Assembly: GCF_000213805.1 (NCBI RefSeq)
Contig: NC_015556.1
Coordinates: forward strand, 744,001 to 808,000
Reading direction: 5' to 3'
Length of the DNA: 64,000 nt
DNA from: Pseudomonas fulva 12-X
Lineage (GTDB): Bacteria > Pseudomonadota > Gammaproteobacteria > Pseudomonadales > Pseudomonadaceae
The notes beneath the pieces were generated by a model. That model worked only from the letters and a program-made list of their open reading frames with translations. It was not told where the DNA came from and did not search any database. This document shows positions 8,744 to 17,197 of the stretch, one piece after another (position 1 is the stretch's first letter; the number at the start of each line of letters is the position of its first letter). The position numbers were made by a program, and so were the translations under genes.

Positions 8744-9835
8744 ATGGCACTCAACAGTATCGAAGAGCTGGTCGAAGACATCCGCGCCGGCAAGATGGTC
8801 ATCCTCATGGATGACGAAGACCGCGAGAACGAAGGCGACCTGATCATCGCCTCCGAATGCGTGACCGCCGAGCACATCAATTTCATGGCCCGCTTCGCCC
8901 GTGGCCTGATCTGCATGCCGATGACCCGCGAGCGTTGCGAAACCCTCAAGCTGCCGCTGATGGCGCCGCGCAACGGTTCCGGCTTTGGCACCAAGTTCAC
9001 CGTGTCCATCGAAGCGGCCGAAGGCGTCACCACCGGCATTTCCGCCGCCGACCGCGCGCGTACCGTGCAGGCTGCTGCGGCGAAGAATGCGGTGGCTGAG
9101 GATATCGTCAGCCCTGGCCACATCTTTCCGCTGATGGCTCAGCCCGGCGGCGTGCTGGCACGTGCCGGCCATACCGAGGCGGCCTGCGATCTGGCGCGCA
9201 TGGGCGGCTTTGAGCCGAGCGGGGTGATCTGCGAGATCATGAACGACGACGGCACCATGGCCCGTCGCCCGGAGCTGGAAGAGTTCGCTGCCAAGCACGG
9301 CATCAAGATCGGCACCATCGCCGACCTGATCCATTACCGCATGCTCCACGAGCGCACCGTACAGCGCATCGCCGAACAGCCGCTGGACAGCGAAGTGGGC
9401 CAGTTCAACCTGGTGACCTACCGCGATTCGGTGGAAGGCGACGTGCACATGGCCGTGACCCTGGGCACCATCTGCGCCGAAGAACCGACCCTGGTGCGCG
9501 TGCACAACATGGACCCCATGCGTGACCTGCTGATGGTGCGCCAGCCGGGGCGCTGGAGCCTGCGCGCGGCGATGACCGAAGTGGCCGAAGCCGGCAGCGG
9601 TGTGGTCTTGTTGCTCGGCCATTCCCTGGGCGGCGACGAGGTACTGGCGCATATCCGCGAAGCGGGGGGCAACACCACGGCCAAGGCGCCAAGCACCTAC
9701 AGCACGGTTGGTGCCGGTTCGCAGATCCTGCGTGACCTGGGCGTGCGCAAGATGCGCCTGATGAGCGCGCCGATGAAGTTCAACGCGATATCCGGTTTCG
9801 ACCTGGAAGTTGTAGAATACCTGCCCCCGAAATGA
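8744..9835 (+). CDS. ribB: 3,4-dihydroxy-2-butanone 4-phosphate synthase with inactive GTP-cyclohydrolase-like tail (RibBX)
   Basis: Produces the four-carbon unit for lumazine from ribulose 5-phosphate. 363 residues. The N-terminal RibB domain (about 1-200) keeps the acidic [10 protein letters not shown] loop and the [13 protein letters not shown] segment. The C-terminal part resembles RibA, but the region after VRVH reads [10 protein letters not shown] where RibA carries its zinc cysteines (the CRCDCG-type motif), so GTP cyclohydrolase activity is not expected. This matches the RibBX form common in Pseudomonas, where a separate ribA exists; none is in the window. Co-transcribed with ribC. 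Confidence 0.95.
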   Translation: MALNSIEELVEDIRAGKMVILMDDEDRENEGDLIIASECVTAEHINFMARFARGLICMPMTRERCETLKLPLMAPRNGSGFGTKFTVSIEAAEGVTTGISAADRARTVQAAAAKNAVAEDIVSPGHIFPLMAQPGGVLARAGHTEAACDLARMGGFEPSGVICEIMNDDGTMARRPELEEFAAKHGIKIGTIADLIHYRMLHERTVQRIAEQPLDSEVGQFNLVTYRDSVEGDVHMAVTLGTICAEEPTLVRVHNMDPMRDLLMVRQPGRWSLRAAMTEVAEAGSGVVLLLGHSLGGDEVLAHIREAGGNTTAKAPSTYSTVGAGSQILRDLGVRKMRLMSAPMKFNAISGFDLEVVEYLPPK

Positions 9836-9845
9836 CGGGGCGACC

Positions 9846-9880
9846 GCGATGGGCCGATTACGGCCCATCGCCTATATTTT
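9846..9880 (+). promoter_or_regulatory. Strong hairpin with T-rich tail between ribB and ribH
   Basis: An 11-bp perfect stem, GCGATGGGCCG (9846-9856) and CGGCCCATCGC (9861-9871), loop ATTA, followed by CTATATTTT. It sits eight bases after the ribB stop in a 98-bp gap that also has GGGCC/GGCCC symmetry around 9883-9902. It could act as a partial terminator or RNA-processing site that sets the level of ribH-nusB apart from the genes under the riboswitch. Confidence 0.6.
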
Positions 9881-9933
9881 CGGGGCCTGCCGCGGCGGGC
9901 CCTGGCTCTTTAAAGACAGCTCGAGAACTCGCT

Positions 9934-10410
9934 ATGACACTCAAGACCATCGAAGGTACTTTCATCGCTCCCAAGGGTCGCTTCGCCCTAGTGGTCGGCC
10001 GCTTCAACAGCTTCGTGGTCGAAAGCCTGGTCAGCGGCGCGGTCGACGCCCTGGTTCGCCACGGCATCAGCGAAGACGACATCACCATCATTCGCGCACC
10101 GGGTGCCTTCGAAATCCCGCTGGTTGCCCAGAAAGTCGCCCAGCGTGGCGAGTTCAACGCCATCATCGCCCTTGGCGCGGTGATCCGGGGCGGCACCCCG
10201 CACTTCGAATACGTGGCCGGTGAGTGCACCAAGGGCCTGTCCCAGGTCTCCATGGAGTTCGGCGTACCGGTCGCCTTCGGCGTGCTGACCGTCGACTCCA
10301 TCGAGCAGGCCATCGAGCGTTCCGGCACCAAGGCCGGCAACAAGGGCGCCGAAGCTGCCCTGTCCGCTCTGGAAATGGTCAGCCTGCTGGCGCAGTTGGA
10401 GGCCAAGTGA
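9934..10410 (+). CDS. ribH: 6,7-dimethyl-8-ribityllumazine synthase (classical RibH)
   Basis: Penultimate riboflavin enzyme, 158 residues. Diagnostic motifs are [17 protein letters not shown] (substrate-binding loop), [31 protein letters not shown] and the carboxy-terminal [23 protein letters not shown] pattern, all as in 60-mer-forming bacterial enzymes. The ATG at 9934 gives the usual N-terminus (MTLKTIEG). The stop overlaps the nusB GTG start. It is the second lumazine synthase gene within 2.4 kb. Its motifs differ sharply from ribH2, so the two are ancient paralogues, not a recent duplication. Confidence 0.97.
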   Translation: MTLKTIEGTFIAPKGRFALVVGRFNSFVVESLVSGAVDALVRHGISEDDITIIRAPGAFEIPLVAQKVAQRGEFNAIIALGAVIRGGTPHFEYVAGECTKGLSQVSMEFGVPVAFGVLTVDSIEQAIERSGTKAGNKGAEAALSALEMVSLLAQLEAK

Positions 10411-10886
10411 GCCAGAACGACAACAAGCCAGCCAAGAAAGGCCCGAGCCCCAAGCTGCTGGCTCGCCGTCAGGCGCGCACCCTGGCCATGCAGGCCCTGT
10501 ACTCCTGGCACATCGCTGGGCAGGCGCTCAACGAGATCGAAGCGCAGTTTCGGGTCGACAACGATTTCAGCGCGGTCGACGGCGCCTACTTCCACGAGAT
10601 CCTGCACGGCGTGCCGCGCCAGAAGAGCGAGATCGATGCGCTGTTCGAGCCGCTGCTCGACCGCCCGCTGGACGAGATCGACCCGGTCGAGCTGTCCATC
10701 CTGCGTCTGTCCACCTACGAGCTGCGTAACCGCATCGACGTGCCGTACCGCGTGGTGATCAACGAAGGCATCGAGCTCGCCAAGGTGTTCGGCGCCACCG
10801 ACGGTCACAAGTTCGTCAACGGCGTGCTCGACAAGCTGGCGCCGACCCTGCGCGCCGACGAAGTCCGCGACTTCAACAAGCGCTGA
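10407..10886 (+). CDS. nusB: Transcription antitermination factor NusB
   Basis: Partner of NusE/S10 in rRNA antitermination. 159 residues; all-helical NusB fold with the typical [17 protein letters not shown] start and the [30 protein letters not shown] core. The GTG at 10407 overlaps the ribH stop by the GTGA arrangement and has GGAGG eight bases upstream. The ribH-nusB-thiL order is widespread in proteobacteria, so coupling to riboflavin genes is genomic habit rather than shared function. Confidence 0.96.
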   Translation: MSQNDNKPAKKGPSPKLLARRQARTLAMQALYSWHIAGQALNEIEAQFRVDNDFSAVDGAYFHEILHGVPRQKSEIDALFEPLLDRPLDEIDPVELSILRLSTYELRNRIDVPYRVVINEGIELAKVFGATDGHKFVNGVLDKLAPTLRADEVRDFNKR

Positions 10887-10891
10887 GTGTC

Positions 10892-11857
10892 TTGGGCGAG
10901 TTCGAGCTGATTCGTCATTACTTCGCCGCAGCCGCCTGTGCACAGGCGGCCGATGGCGTGGTCCTGGGAATCGGCGATGACTGCGCCCTGCTCGAGGTGC
11001 CGGCCGGCGAACAACTGGCGGTGTCCACCGACACCCTGGTAGCCGGCGTGCATTTTCCGGTCGACGCGCCGGGTGAGCTGCTCGGCCAGCGCGCCCTGGC
11101 CGTTTCGGTCAGTGACCTGGCTGCCATGGGCGCGACGCCCTTGGCCTTCACCCTGGCGCTGACCCTTCCCGAGGTTTCCCCCGACTGGCTGGCCGACTTC
11201 ACGGCCGGGCTGGAAAGCATGGCGCGCCAGTGTGGCGTACGCCTGGTCGGCGGCGACACCACCCGCGGGCCGCTGAGCCTGACCCTTACCGTTTTCGGCC
11301 GCGTGCCCGCCGGCCAGGCGCTGACCCGCGCCGGTGCGCGCCCCGGTGATCTGCTCTGTGTCGGCGGCAACCTGGGCAATGGCGCCGGCGCGCTGCCGTT
11401 CGTGCTCGGCGAGCGTGCCGAGCAGGCGCAAAGCACCGAACTGCTCGCCCACTACTGGTCGCCCATGCCGCAGCTGCAGCTTGGCAAGGCCCTGCGCTGC
11501 CTCGCTACCGCGGCGCTGGATATCTCCGATGGCCTGCTCGCCGACTGCGGGCATATCGCTCGGGCGTCCGGCGTGGCGCTGTTCGTCGAGCAGCAACGCC
11601 TGCCGCTGTCGGCGGCGTTGCTGGCCTGCATGGGCGACGAACGCGCCCGCCAGCTGGCGCTCGGTGGTGGCGACGACTACGTGCTTGCCTTTACCCTGCC
11701 TACCGAGAAACTGGACGCGCTGCGCGCCATGGGCCAGCCTGTAACCGTGATCGGTCGCGTCGAGGCCGGACAGGGCGTGCATCTTCTGGACGCCGACGGC
11801 CGCGTCATCGAGCCACGGTACAGTGGCTACCAACATTTCGGATCGAACCGTGACTGA
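10892..11857 (+). CDS. thiL: Thiamine-monophosphate kinase
   Basis: Phosphorylates thiamine monophosphate to the active diphosphate cofactor. 321 residues of the PurM/ThiL fold: GEFELIRHYF N-terminus, VVLGIGDDCALL (metal-binding acidic residues), VSTDTLVAGVHF, SVSDLAAMGATP, GGDTTRG and ALDISDGLLADCG motifs are all present. The start is TTG at 10892, five bases after nusB; no ATG or GTG in frame is nearby, so weak initiation coupled to nusB is likely. It overlaps the pgpA start. Confidence 0.95.
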   Translation: MGEFELIRHYFAAAACAQAADGVVLGIGDDCALLEVPAGEQLAVSTDTLVAGVHFPVDAPGELLGQRALAVSVSDLAAMGATPLAFTLALTLPEVSPDWLADFTAGLESMARQCGVRLVGGDTTRGPLSLTLTVFGRVPAGQALTRAGARPGDLLCVGGNLGNGAGALPFVLGERAEQAQSTELLAHYWSPMPQLQLGKALRCLATAALDISDGLLADCGHIARASGVALFVEQQRLPLSAALLACMGDERARQLALGGGDDYVLAFTLPTEKLDALRAMGQPVTVIGRVEAGQGVHLLDADGRVIEPRYSGYQHFGSNRD

Positions 11858-12383
11858 TCATCCCAAGCAAGTTCCCGCCGAATTCGTACCACCGTCCGTG
11901 TGGCGCAACCCCTGGCATTTCCTGGCCTTCGGCTTCGGTACCGGCACCATGGCCAAGGCCCCGGGCACCTGGGGCTCGCTGGCTGCGGTGCCGTTCATCC
12001 CGCTGTGGCAGATGCTGCCGGACTGGGGCTACTGGCTGATGCTCGGGGTGACCATGCTGTTCGGCGTGTGGCTGTGCGGCAAGGTGGCCGACGACCTGCG
12101 CGTGCATGACCACGAGGGCATCGTCTGGGACGAGATGGTCGGCATGTGGATCACCCTGTGGCTGGTGCCCGAAGGCTGGGGCTGGGTATTCGTAGGCTTT
12201 CTGATGTTCCGCTTCTTCGACATTCTCAAGCCTTGGCCGATCCGCTGGATCGACCGCCACGTGCATGGCGGCTTCGGCATCATGCTCGACGACGTGCTGG
12301 CCGGGGTATTCGCCTGGCTGTCCATGCAACTGCTGGTCTGGGGCTGGGCCAATGGCCTGGCGGCCAATCTGGGTTTCGCCTGA
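11850..12383 (+). CDS. pgpA: Phosphatidylglycerophosphatase A
   Basis: Inner-membrane phosphatase that makes phosphatidylglycerol. 177 residues with the PgpA pattern GFGTGTMAKAPGTWGSLAA (about 27-45), VHDHEGIVWDEMVGMW and FRFFDILKPWPIRW, plus several membrane segments. The GTG at 11850 overlaps thiL by 8 bp. An in-frame GTG at 11823 would add nine residues; I prefer the shorter form, which begins MTDHPKQVP. Part of the nusB-thiL-pgpA run. Confidence 0.94.
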   Translation: MTDHPKQVPAEFVPPSVWRNPWHFLAFGFGTGTMAKAPGTWGSLAAVPFIPLWQMLPDWGYWLMLGVTMLFGVWLCGKVADDLRVHDHEGIVWDEMVGMWITLWLVPEGWGWVFVGFLMFRFFDILKPWPIRWIDRHVHGGFGIMLDDVLAGVFAWLSMQLLVWGWANGLAANLGFA

Positions 12384-12391
12384 GCGGAGGC

Positions 12392-13120
12392 ATGACGATG
12401 CGCGCGATGCTGCTGGCTTTGCTGTTGTCGATTGGCGTATGCGCCCAGGCGGGCAGCGAGGTGCCGACGTCCATTCGCATGGCCAGCGACGTGTGGGTCG
12501 ACCGCATCAACCCGGACGGCACCGGCCTGTCCTGGGACATTCTGCGCAAGGTCTTCGAGCCCGCCGGCGTGCGCCTGGAGATGCAGATCGTGCCTTACAC
12601 TCGCTCCATCGGCCTGGTGAAACGCGGCGAGGCCGATGCCTGGGTGGCGTCGTACCAGAACGAAGTCAGCGGCGGCGTGGTGTACCCGACCTGGCATTAC
12701 GATTCGGACCTGATCAGCGCCCTGAGCCTGGTCAGCAAGCCCGAGCCCGACCAGGCCCAGCTCGGCCGCTCGCGCCTGGTGTGGATGCGCGGCTATGAGT
12801 ACCAGCGCTACATCCCTGGTCTGACCCACTACAACGAGCTGCAGCGGCGCAGCGGCATCCTGTCGATGCTCGACCAGGGCCACGCCGACTACTACATCGA
12901 CGCCCGCCCCGAGGTCGAACAAGTGCTCGCCGGCGCCGAGCAACCGGGTAAATATCGCGCCACCGACCTGCTGCGCCTGCCGCTGTATATCGGCTTTTCC
13001 GACACCCCGCGTGGGCGCGCGCTGGCCCAACTGTTCGATCAGCGCATGGCCGAACTGGTGAAAACAGACGAGCTGCGCGCGATCTTCGAGCGCTGGGGCC
13101 AGCATTACCCCTTCGAATAG
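12392..13120 (+). CDS. Periplasmic solute-binding protein (SBP_bac_3-like)
   Basis: A 242-residue exported protein. It has a signal peptide (hydrophobic 5-16, cleavage after AQA), then a two-lobed extracellular solute-binding family 3 fold (MASDVWVDRINPDGTGLSWDILRKVFE, VPYTRSIGLVKRGEADAWVASY). Many Pseudomonas paralogues of this type are not linked to an ABC permease and may bind amino acids or signal to membrane partners; none is adjacent here. It starts 8 bp after pgpA with GGAGG just upstream. The ATG at 12398 is an alternative start. The ligand cannot be predicted. Confidence 0.8.
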   Translation: MTMRAMLLALLLSIGVCAQAGSEVPTSIRMASDVWVDRINPDGTGLSWDILRKVFEPAGVRLEMQIVPYTRSIGLVKRGEADAWVASYQNEVSGGVVYPTWHYDSDLISALSLVSKPEPDQAQLGRSRLVWMRGYEYQRYIPGLTHYNELQRRSGILSMLDQGHADYYIDARPEVEQVLAGAEQPGKYRATDLLRLPLYIGFSDTPRGRALAQLFDQRMAELVKTDELRAIFERWGQHYPFE

Positions 13121-13135
13121 CCGGGAGAGGCACGG

Positions 13136-13780
13136 ATGCGTCGTTTGATCATGCTCATGGTAGGCCTGTTGGCCGCGCCGCTACTGCTGGCCGCCACATC
13201 GGTTCAGGTGGTCGGGCTGTTCCCCGGCGCTGCGGTGCTTTCGGTGGACGGCCAGCGCAAGCTGGTGCGCGTCGGCCAGACCGGGCCAGGTGGCGTGCAG
13301 GTGGTCAGCGTCGACAGCCGCAGCGCGGTGCTGCGTGTCGATGGCGCGGAGCGCAGCTACGGCCTGAGCCGCGAATACAACACCGCAGGCGTCGCCGCGC
13401 CGCAGAAACAGACTCTCAGCATCGCCCGCAGCAACGGCGGCCACTACTGGGCCGAAGGCGCGATCAATGGCCGCGCCCAGCAGTTTCTGGTCGATACCGG
13501 CGCCACGTCCGTGGCCCTCAATGAAAATCATGCCCGCCGCCTGGGCATCGACTACCGCACCCGTGGCCAGCCGATTCAGGTCAGCACCGCCAGCGGCACG
13601 GCCAAGGGCTGGCGGGTGACCCTCGACAAGGTCAGCGTCGGCTCGCTGCAGGTGCTGGGTGTCGAGGCGGTGGTGCTCGAAGGCGCCTCGCCGAGCGAAG
13701 CGCTGCTGGGCATGAGCTTTCTCAACCGCGTCGGCTGGCGGGTGGAAAACAACCTGCTGGTGCTTGAATCGCGCCTTTAA
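13136..13780 (+). CDS. Retropepsin-like aspartic protease family protein (TIGR02281-like)
   Basis: Periplasmic or membrane-anchored clan AA aspartic-protease-like protein, 214 residues. After an N-terminal signal/anchor (hydrophobic 5-21) comes a beta-rich region, then a retropepsin domain with the single active-site motif FLVDTGATSVAL (Asp120). One DTG motif per chain implies a dimer, as in viral proteases. The C-terminal LLGMSFLNRVGWRVENNLLVLE segment is typical of the family. It follows the solute-binding gene by 15 bp with a GGGAGAGG site. The biological substrate is unknown. A GC-rich inverted repeat ending in TTTT (about 13785-13812) may terminate transcription. Confidence 0.85.
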   Translation: MRRLIMLMVGLLAAPLLLAATSVQVVGLFPGAAVLSVDGQRKLVRVGQTGPGGVQVVSVDSRSAVLRVDGAERSYGLSREYNTAGVAAPQKQTLSIARSNGGHYWAEGAINGRAQQFLVDTGATSVALNENHARRLGIDYRTRGQPIQVSTASGTAKGWRVTLDKVSVGSLQVLGVEAVVLEGASPSEALLGMSFLNRVGWRVENNLLVLESRL

Positions 13781-13815
13781 TCGGAGCGCCCGGTAAAGGC
13801 GCCCCGGTTTTCTCA

Positions 13816-13998
13816 GAGCCTGTTGAAAGTCTCGCGAGCTAGAGCAATGCAAGGCCTAGCGGCCCCGCAAAAACAGGCGAGGGCCGGTCGGAGTCGCGCT
13901 CGACTTTACGAGCTGTAAATGAGCAGTCCGACTGGGCTGGCAATCCAGCCTGTTTTTAACGCCGCAGTGCCGACGCGCAGCGGACTTTGAACAGGTTC
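13816..13998. repeat. 183-bp inverted-repeat element (family A), flanked by TCA duplicates; abuts antiporter stop codon
   Basis: Ends GAGCCTGTTGAAAGTC and GACTTTGAACAGGTTC are inverted repeats matching at 14 of 16 positions. Both sides carry TCA: 13813-13815 on the left, and 13999-14001 on the right, where it is the TGA stop of the antiporter gene on the minus strand. The reverse complement shares the core GCGTTAAAAACAGGCT...GCTCATTTACA...CGTAAA...CTGTTTTTGC with elements at 45084 and 51134. No ORF is carried. Confidence 0.85.
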
Positions 13999-15273
13999 TC
14001 AGTGATGATCGTCCACCGCGACCTGCGGCTGCCCACGGTATAGCCGGCTGACCAGCGGGCCGATGGACAGCCCCTGCAGCAGAATCGAAGTGAGCACGAC
14101 GATATAGGTCAGGCTCAGCAGCAGGTCACGCTCATCGCCCAGTGGCAATGACAGTGCCAGTGCCACCGACACACCACCACGCAGCCCGCCCCAGGTGAGG
14201 ATGCGGATCGCCCCGTGGGACACCTGGCGGCGCCCGCCAGCGCGGCGACGCATCACGAACACGGCTGGCGCCACGGTGAGCAGGCGTGCCACCAGCACCG
14301 CGCCGCCGAGCACGAAGGCGGCGACGATGTGCAGCCAGGCGAACGGCAGCAGGAGCAGTTCCAGGCCGATCAGGGCGAACAGCAGGGCGTTGAGGATCTC
14401 GTCGATCAGCTCCCAGAAACCGTCCACGTAGCGGCGCGATTCGTCCGACATGGCGTGCTTGCGGCCCAGGTTGCCGATGATCAGGCCGGCCACCACCATG
14501 GCGATCGGCCCCGACACGTGCAGGCGCGCGGCCAGCGCCGCGCCACCGAACACCAGTGCCAGAGTCAGCATCACTTCCACCTGGTACTGGTCGATGCTGC
14601 GCAGCATCAGCAGCACGCCATAACCCAGGGCGGCGCCGAACAGCAGGCCGCCGACCGCCTCGTGAACGAACAGCCAGCTCACCGTGCCCAGGGTCGGCGT
14701 GCTGCCCAGCTGCAGGATGCCGAGCAGGATGGTGAACACCACCACCGCGGTACCGTCGTTGAACAGCGACTCGCCGACGATGGTGGTGGCCAGCGGCTTG
14801 GGCGCGCCGGCCGACTTGAGGATACCCATCACCGCAATCGGGTCGGTGGGCGAGATCAGCGCGCCGAACAGCAGGCAGTAGATGAAATCCACGTGCCAGC
14901 CGAACAGCGCGAAGATGTAGAACGCCAGGGTGCCGATCACGCTGGTGGCGATCAGCACGCCCACGGTGGCCAGCAGGCCGATCGGCCACTTGTAGCTGCG
15001 CAGATCGCTCAGGTCGACGTGCAGGGCGCCGGCGAACAGCAGGGCCGGCAGGAACCAGGTCATCAGGATGTCGGAGAAGTCGATGCGGCGGATTATCTGC
15101 TGCGCTTCGATCTCGATCAGCGGGTAACCGAGTTGGCTCAGGCCCTGGGCGATCAGCGAGAAGATCAGCGCCGTAGCCATCACGCCGATGGTCGGCGGCA
15201 GACGGATGAAGCGGTAATTGACGTAGGTGAGCAGCGTGGTGAGGACGATGAAGGCGGCAACGAGGTCGAGCAC
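13999..15273 (-). CDS. Cation:proton antiporter, CPA1/NhaP type
   Basis: Inner-membrane Na+ or K+/H+ antiporter for pH and salt homeostasis, 424 residues with about 12 membrane segments. Family motifs are GALISPTDPIAV (about 149-160) and VVGESLFNDGTAVVVF (about 176-191), the latter with the ion-binding ND pair, plus the conserved LTWGGLRGGVSVALALSLP near the C-terminus. It has no large cytoplasmic C-terminal domain. It is single and divergent from the osmoprotectant transporter across a 307-bp gap, which fits an osmotic/ionic stress setting. Its stop codon forms the boundary of a repeat element. Ion specificity is unknown. Confidence 0.92.
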   Translation of the reverse strand: MLDLVAAFIVLTTLLTYVNYRFIRLPPTIGVMATALIFSLIAQGLSQLGYPLIEIEAQQIIRRIDFSDILMTWFLPALLFAGALHVDLSDLRSYKWPIGLLATVGVLIATSVIGTLAFYIFALFGWHVDFIYCLLFGALISPTDPIAVMGILKSAGAPKPLATTIVGESLFNDGTAVVVFTILLGILQLGSTPTLGTVSWLFVHEAVGGLLFGAALGYGVLLMLRSIDQYQVEVMLTLALVFGGAALAARLHVSGPIAMVVAGLIIGNLGRKHAMSDESRRYVDGFWELIDEILNALLFALIGLELLLLPFAWLHIVAAFVLGGAVLVARLLTVAPAVFVMRRRAGGRRQVSHGAIRILTWGGLRGGVSVALALSLPLGDERDLLLSLTYIVVLTSILLQGLSIGPLVSRLYRGQPQVAVDDHH

Positions 15274-15580
15274 GGGGTCTCCTTTGAAGGCTGATGTTCG
15301 CCATCCCGGCGAACACCCTGGAGCCCCGATGATACCTGGCTTGTAACCGGATGTGTGGCGCCGTGGGCCGCCCGGTGCATGGCAGAAGGATGGCAGAAAA
15401 GCGGAACCGAAGCGGCGTTACAGGGTCGAGTAAGCATGGGTCGGAAGGCTCCAGGGCGCATCTGTCCTGGCCCGAGGGGCAACGTATGACGATGCTCCAG
15501 CCTCCGGCATTGGACGGCCGATGCGCAATGCATGCGGTCAGGTCGACACGCCAACGGCGGTCGTTAACTGGAGTCGAAAT
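15274..15580. other. Intergenic region between divergent antiporter and osmoprotectant operon
   Basis: 307 bp without a convincing gene. It must hold promoters for both divergent units. I see a small inverted repeat GTTCGCC (15296-15302)/GGCGAAC (15308-15314) near the antiporter start and a GGAG site before 15581, but no clear sigma70 consensus. Confidence 0.6.
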
Positions 15581-16294
15581 ATGCTGAAAAGCTTCGGCAA
15601 GGTGCTGCTGGGCGCTGTTGCGCTGATTGCGGTACTGGCCTTGCTGGTCCACTGGATCACCCCGGCGGTGCTCGCCCAGCACCGTGAAGATCTCATCTAT
15701 TACCTGCAGGCGCACCTGTACCTGGTGTTCGTGTCGATGCTGGCGGCGCTGGCAGTCGGCATTCCGGCCGGCATCCTGCTCAGCCGGCCTGGCCGCGAGC
15801 ACAGCGCCGAGCGCTTCATGCAGGTGTTCAACGTCGGCAACACCGTACCGCCGCTGGCGGTGCTGGCCATCGCCCTGTCGGTGGTCGGCATCGGTAACGG
15901 CCCGGCGATCCTCGCACTGTTCCTGGCCTCGCTGCTGCCCATCGTGCGCAACACCTACGAAGGCCTGCGCAACGTGCCGGGGTCGCTGAAGGAAGCCGCT
16001 ACCGGCATCGGCATGACGCCGCGTCAGTCGCTGTGGAAGGTCGAGCTGCCCAACGCGGTGCCGATCATCGTCGGTGGCATTCGCGTGGCACTGGCGCTCA
16101 ACGTCGGTACCGCGCCCCTGGTGTTCCTGATCGGCGCCAACAGCCTGGGCAGCCTGATCTTTCCCGCCATCGCCCTCGAAGACCAACCGCTGCTGATTCT
16201 CGGCGCGGCCGCCACCGCTCTGCTGGCGCTGCTGCTCGACGGTCTGGTGGCTGGCGTCAGCCGGTTCTGGTTCGAGCGTGGGGTGGCCCGTTGA
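15581..16294 (+). CDS. Osmoprotectant ABC transporter permease (YehW/OpuCB-like), first
   Basis: Inner-membrane permease of a glycine betaine/choline/carnitine-type importer, 237 residues and about six membrane segments. The binding-protein-dependent transport motif appears as NTYEGLRNVPGSLKEAATGIGMTP with a following VELPNAVPIIVGGIRVA stretch (EAA loop contacting the ATPase). The ATG at 15581 gives MLKSFGKVLLG; the open frame before it is non-coding in character. The order permease-binding protein-permease-ATPase is a circular variant of E. coli yehZYXW. Such systems in enterics are stationary-phase and osmotically induced. Confidence 0.92.
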   Translation: MLKSFGKVLLGAVALIAVLALLVHWITPAVLAQHREDLIYYLQAHLYLVFVSMLAALAVGIPAGILLSRPGREHSAERFMQVFNVGNTVPPLAVLAIALSVVGIGNGPAILALFLASLLPIVRNTYEGLRNVPGSLKEAATGIGMTPRQSLWKVELPNAVPIIVGGIRVALALNVGTAPLVFLIGANSLGSLIFPAIALEDQPLLILGAAATALLALLLDGLVAGVSRFWFERGVAR

Positions 16295-16305
16295 AGGAAA
16301 CAATG

Positions 16306-17196
16306 ATGAAGTCTCTCGTTCTGTGCCTCGGCCTGCTGCTGGCAGCGACCAGCCAGGCCGCAGAAATTCGTATCGGGGCCAAGGTGTTCACCGAACAGGT
16401 GATCCTCTCCGAACTCACCGCGCAGTACCTGCGCCCCCACGGCTATGAGCCGCGCATCGTCGGCAACCTGGGCAGCACCATCGCCTGGAACGGCATGAAG
16501 AGCGGTCAGCTGGACCTGACCTGGGAATACACCGGCACCTCGCTGGTGGCCTACAACAAGGTCACCGAGCGCCTCGACAAGGAAGCCGCCTACCAGCGCG
16601 TCAAGGAGCTGGACGCCAAAGAGGGCGCGATCTGGCTGGCGCCCTCGAACTTCAACAACACCTATGCCCTGGCGCTGCCGGAAAAGGTCGCCGAGGAAAA
16701 TCCTGATATCCACAGCATCAGCGACCTGGCCGAGGCTCTGAAAAAGCCCGGCAAAGGCAATCGCCTGCTGGCACTGGATATCGAGTTTGCCAACCGCTCC
16801 GACGGCCTGAAAGGCCTGGTCAAGGAGTACGGCCTGACCTTCACCCGCAACGAAATCCGCCAGATGGACCCGGGCCTGGTCTACACCGCGCTGCGCAACG
16901 GCCAGGTGTTCGTCGGCCTGGTGTACACCACCGACGGCCGTCTGGACTCCTTCGGCCTGCGCCTGCTCGAGGACGACCGCAAGTACTTCCCGGACTACAC
17001 CGCTGCGCCGGTGGTCAACGCCGACTACCTCAAGCAGCACCCGGAACTCGAGGAGCTGCTCAAGCCGCTCGCCGAGCGCCTGGACGACGCCACCATGCGT
17101 CGCCTCAACGCCCGTGTCGACGTCGATCGCGAAACACCGGCGGCGGTAGCCGCGGACTTCCTGCGTCAGGAAAAACTGATCGGGGAGGGCAACTGA
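16306..17196 (+). CDS. Osmoprotectant-type substrate-binding protein (OsmF/YehZ-like)
   Basis: Periplasmic binding protein of 296 residues. It has a signal peptide (MKSLVLCLGLLLAATSQA, cleavage after AQA-like TSQAA), then an OpuAC-family domain starting EIRIGAKVFTEQVILSEL, typical of quaternary-amine binding proteins (GAKxFTEQ, NLGSTIAWNGMKSGQLDLTWEYTGT). Two adjacent ATGs exist at 16303 and 16306; the second has the better distance (7 bases) from AGGA. Encoded between the two permeases, so the substrate is probably betaine or a related compound, but the aromatic cage cannot be verified here. Confidence 0.92.
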   Translation: MKSLVLCLGLLLAATSQAAEIRIGAKVFTEQVILSELTAQYLRPHGYEPRIVGNLGSTIAWNGMKSGQLDLTWEYTGTSLVAYNKVTERLDKEAAYQRVKELDAKEGAIWLAPSNFNNTYALALPEKVAEENPDIHSISDLAEALKKPGKGNRLLALDIEFANRSDGLKGLVKEYGLTFTRNEIRQMDPGLVYTALRNGQVFVGLVYTTDGRLDSFGLRLLEDDRKYFPDYTAAPVVNADYLKQHPELEELLKPLAERLDDATMRRLNARVDVDRETPAAVAADFLRQEKLIGEGN

Positions 17197-17197
17197 C

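Noticed and set aside
8744..9835. Bifunctional RibBA with GTP cyclohydrolase II activity
   Set aside because: The zinc cysteines of RibA are missing after the VRVH motif, so only RibB activity is expected.
14132..16303. A 723-codon minus-strand open frame covering the antiporter and permease
   Set aside because: Its translation is Arg/Gln/His/Pro-rich low-complexity sequence; the real genes are the antiporter and the osmoprotectant permease in other frames.
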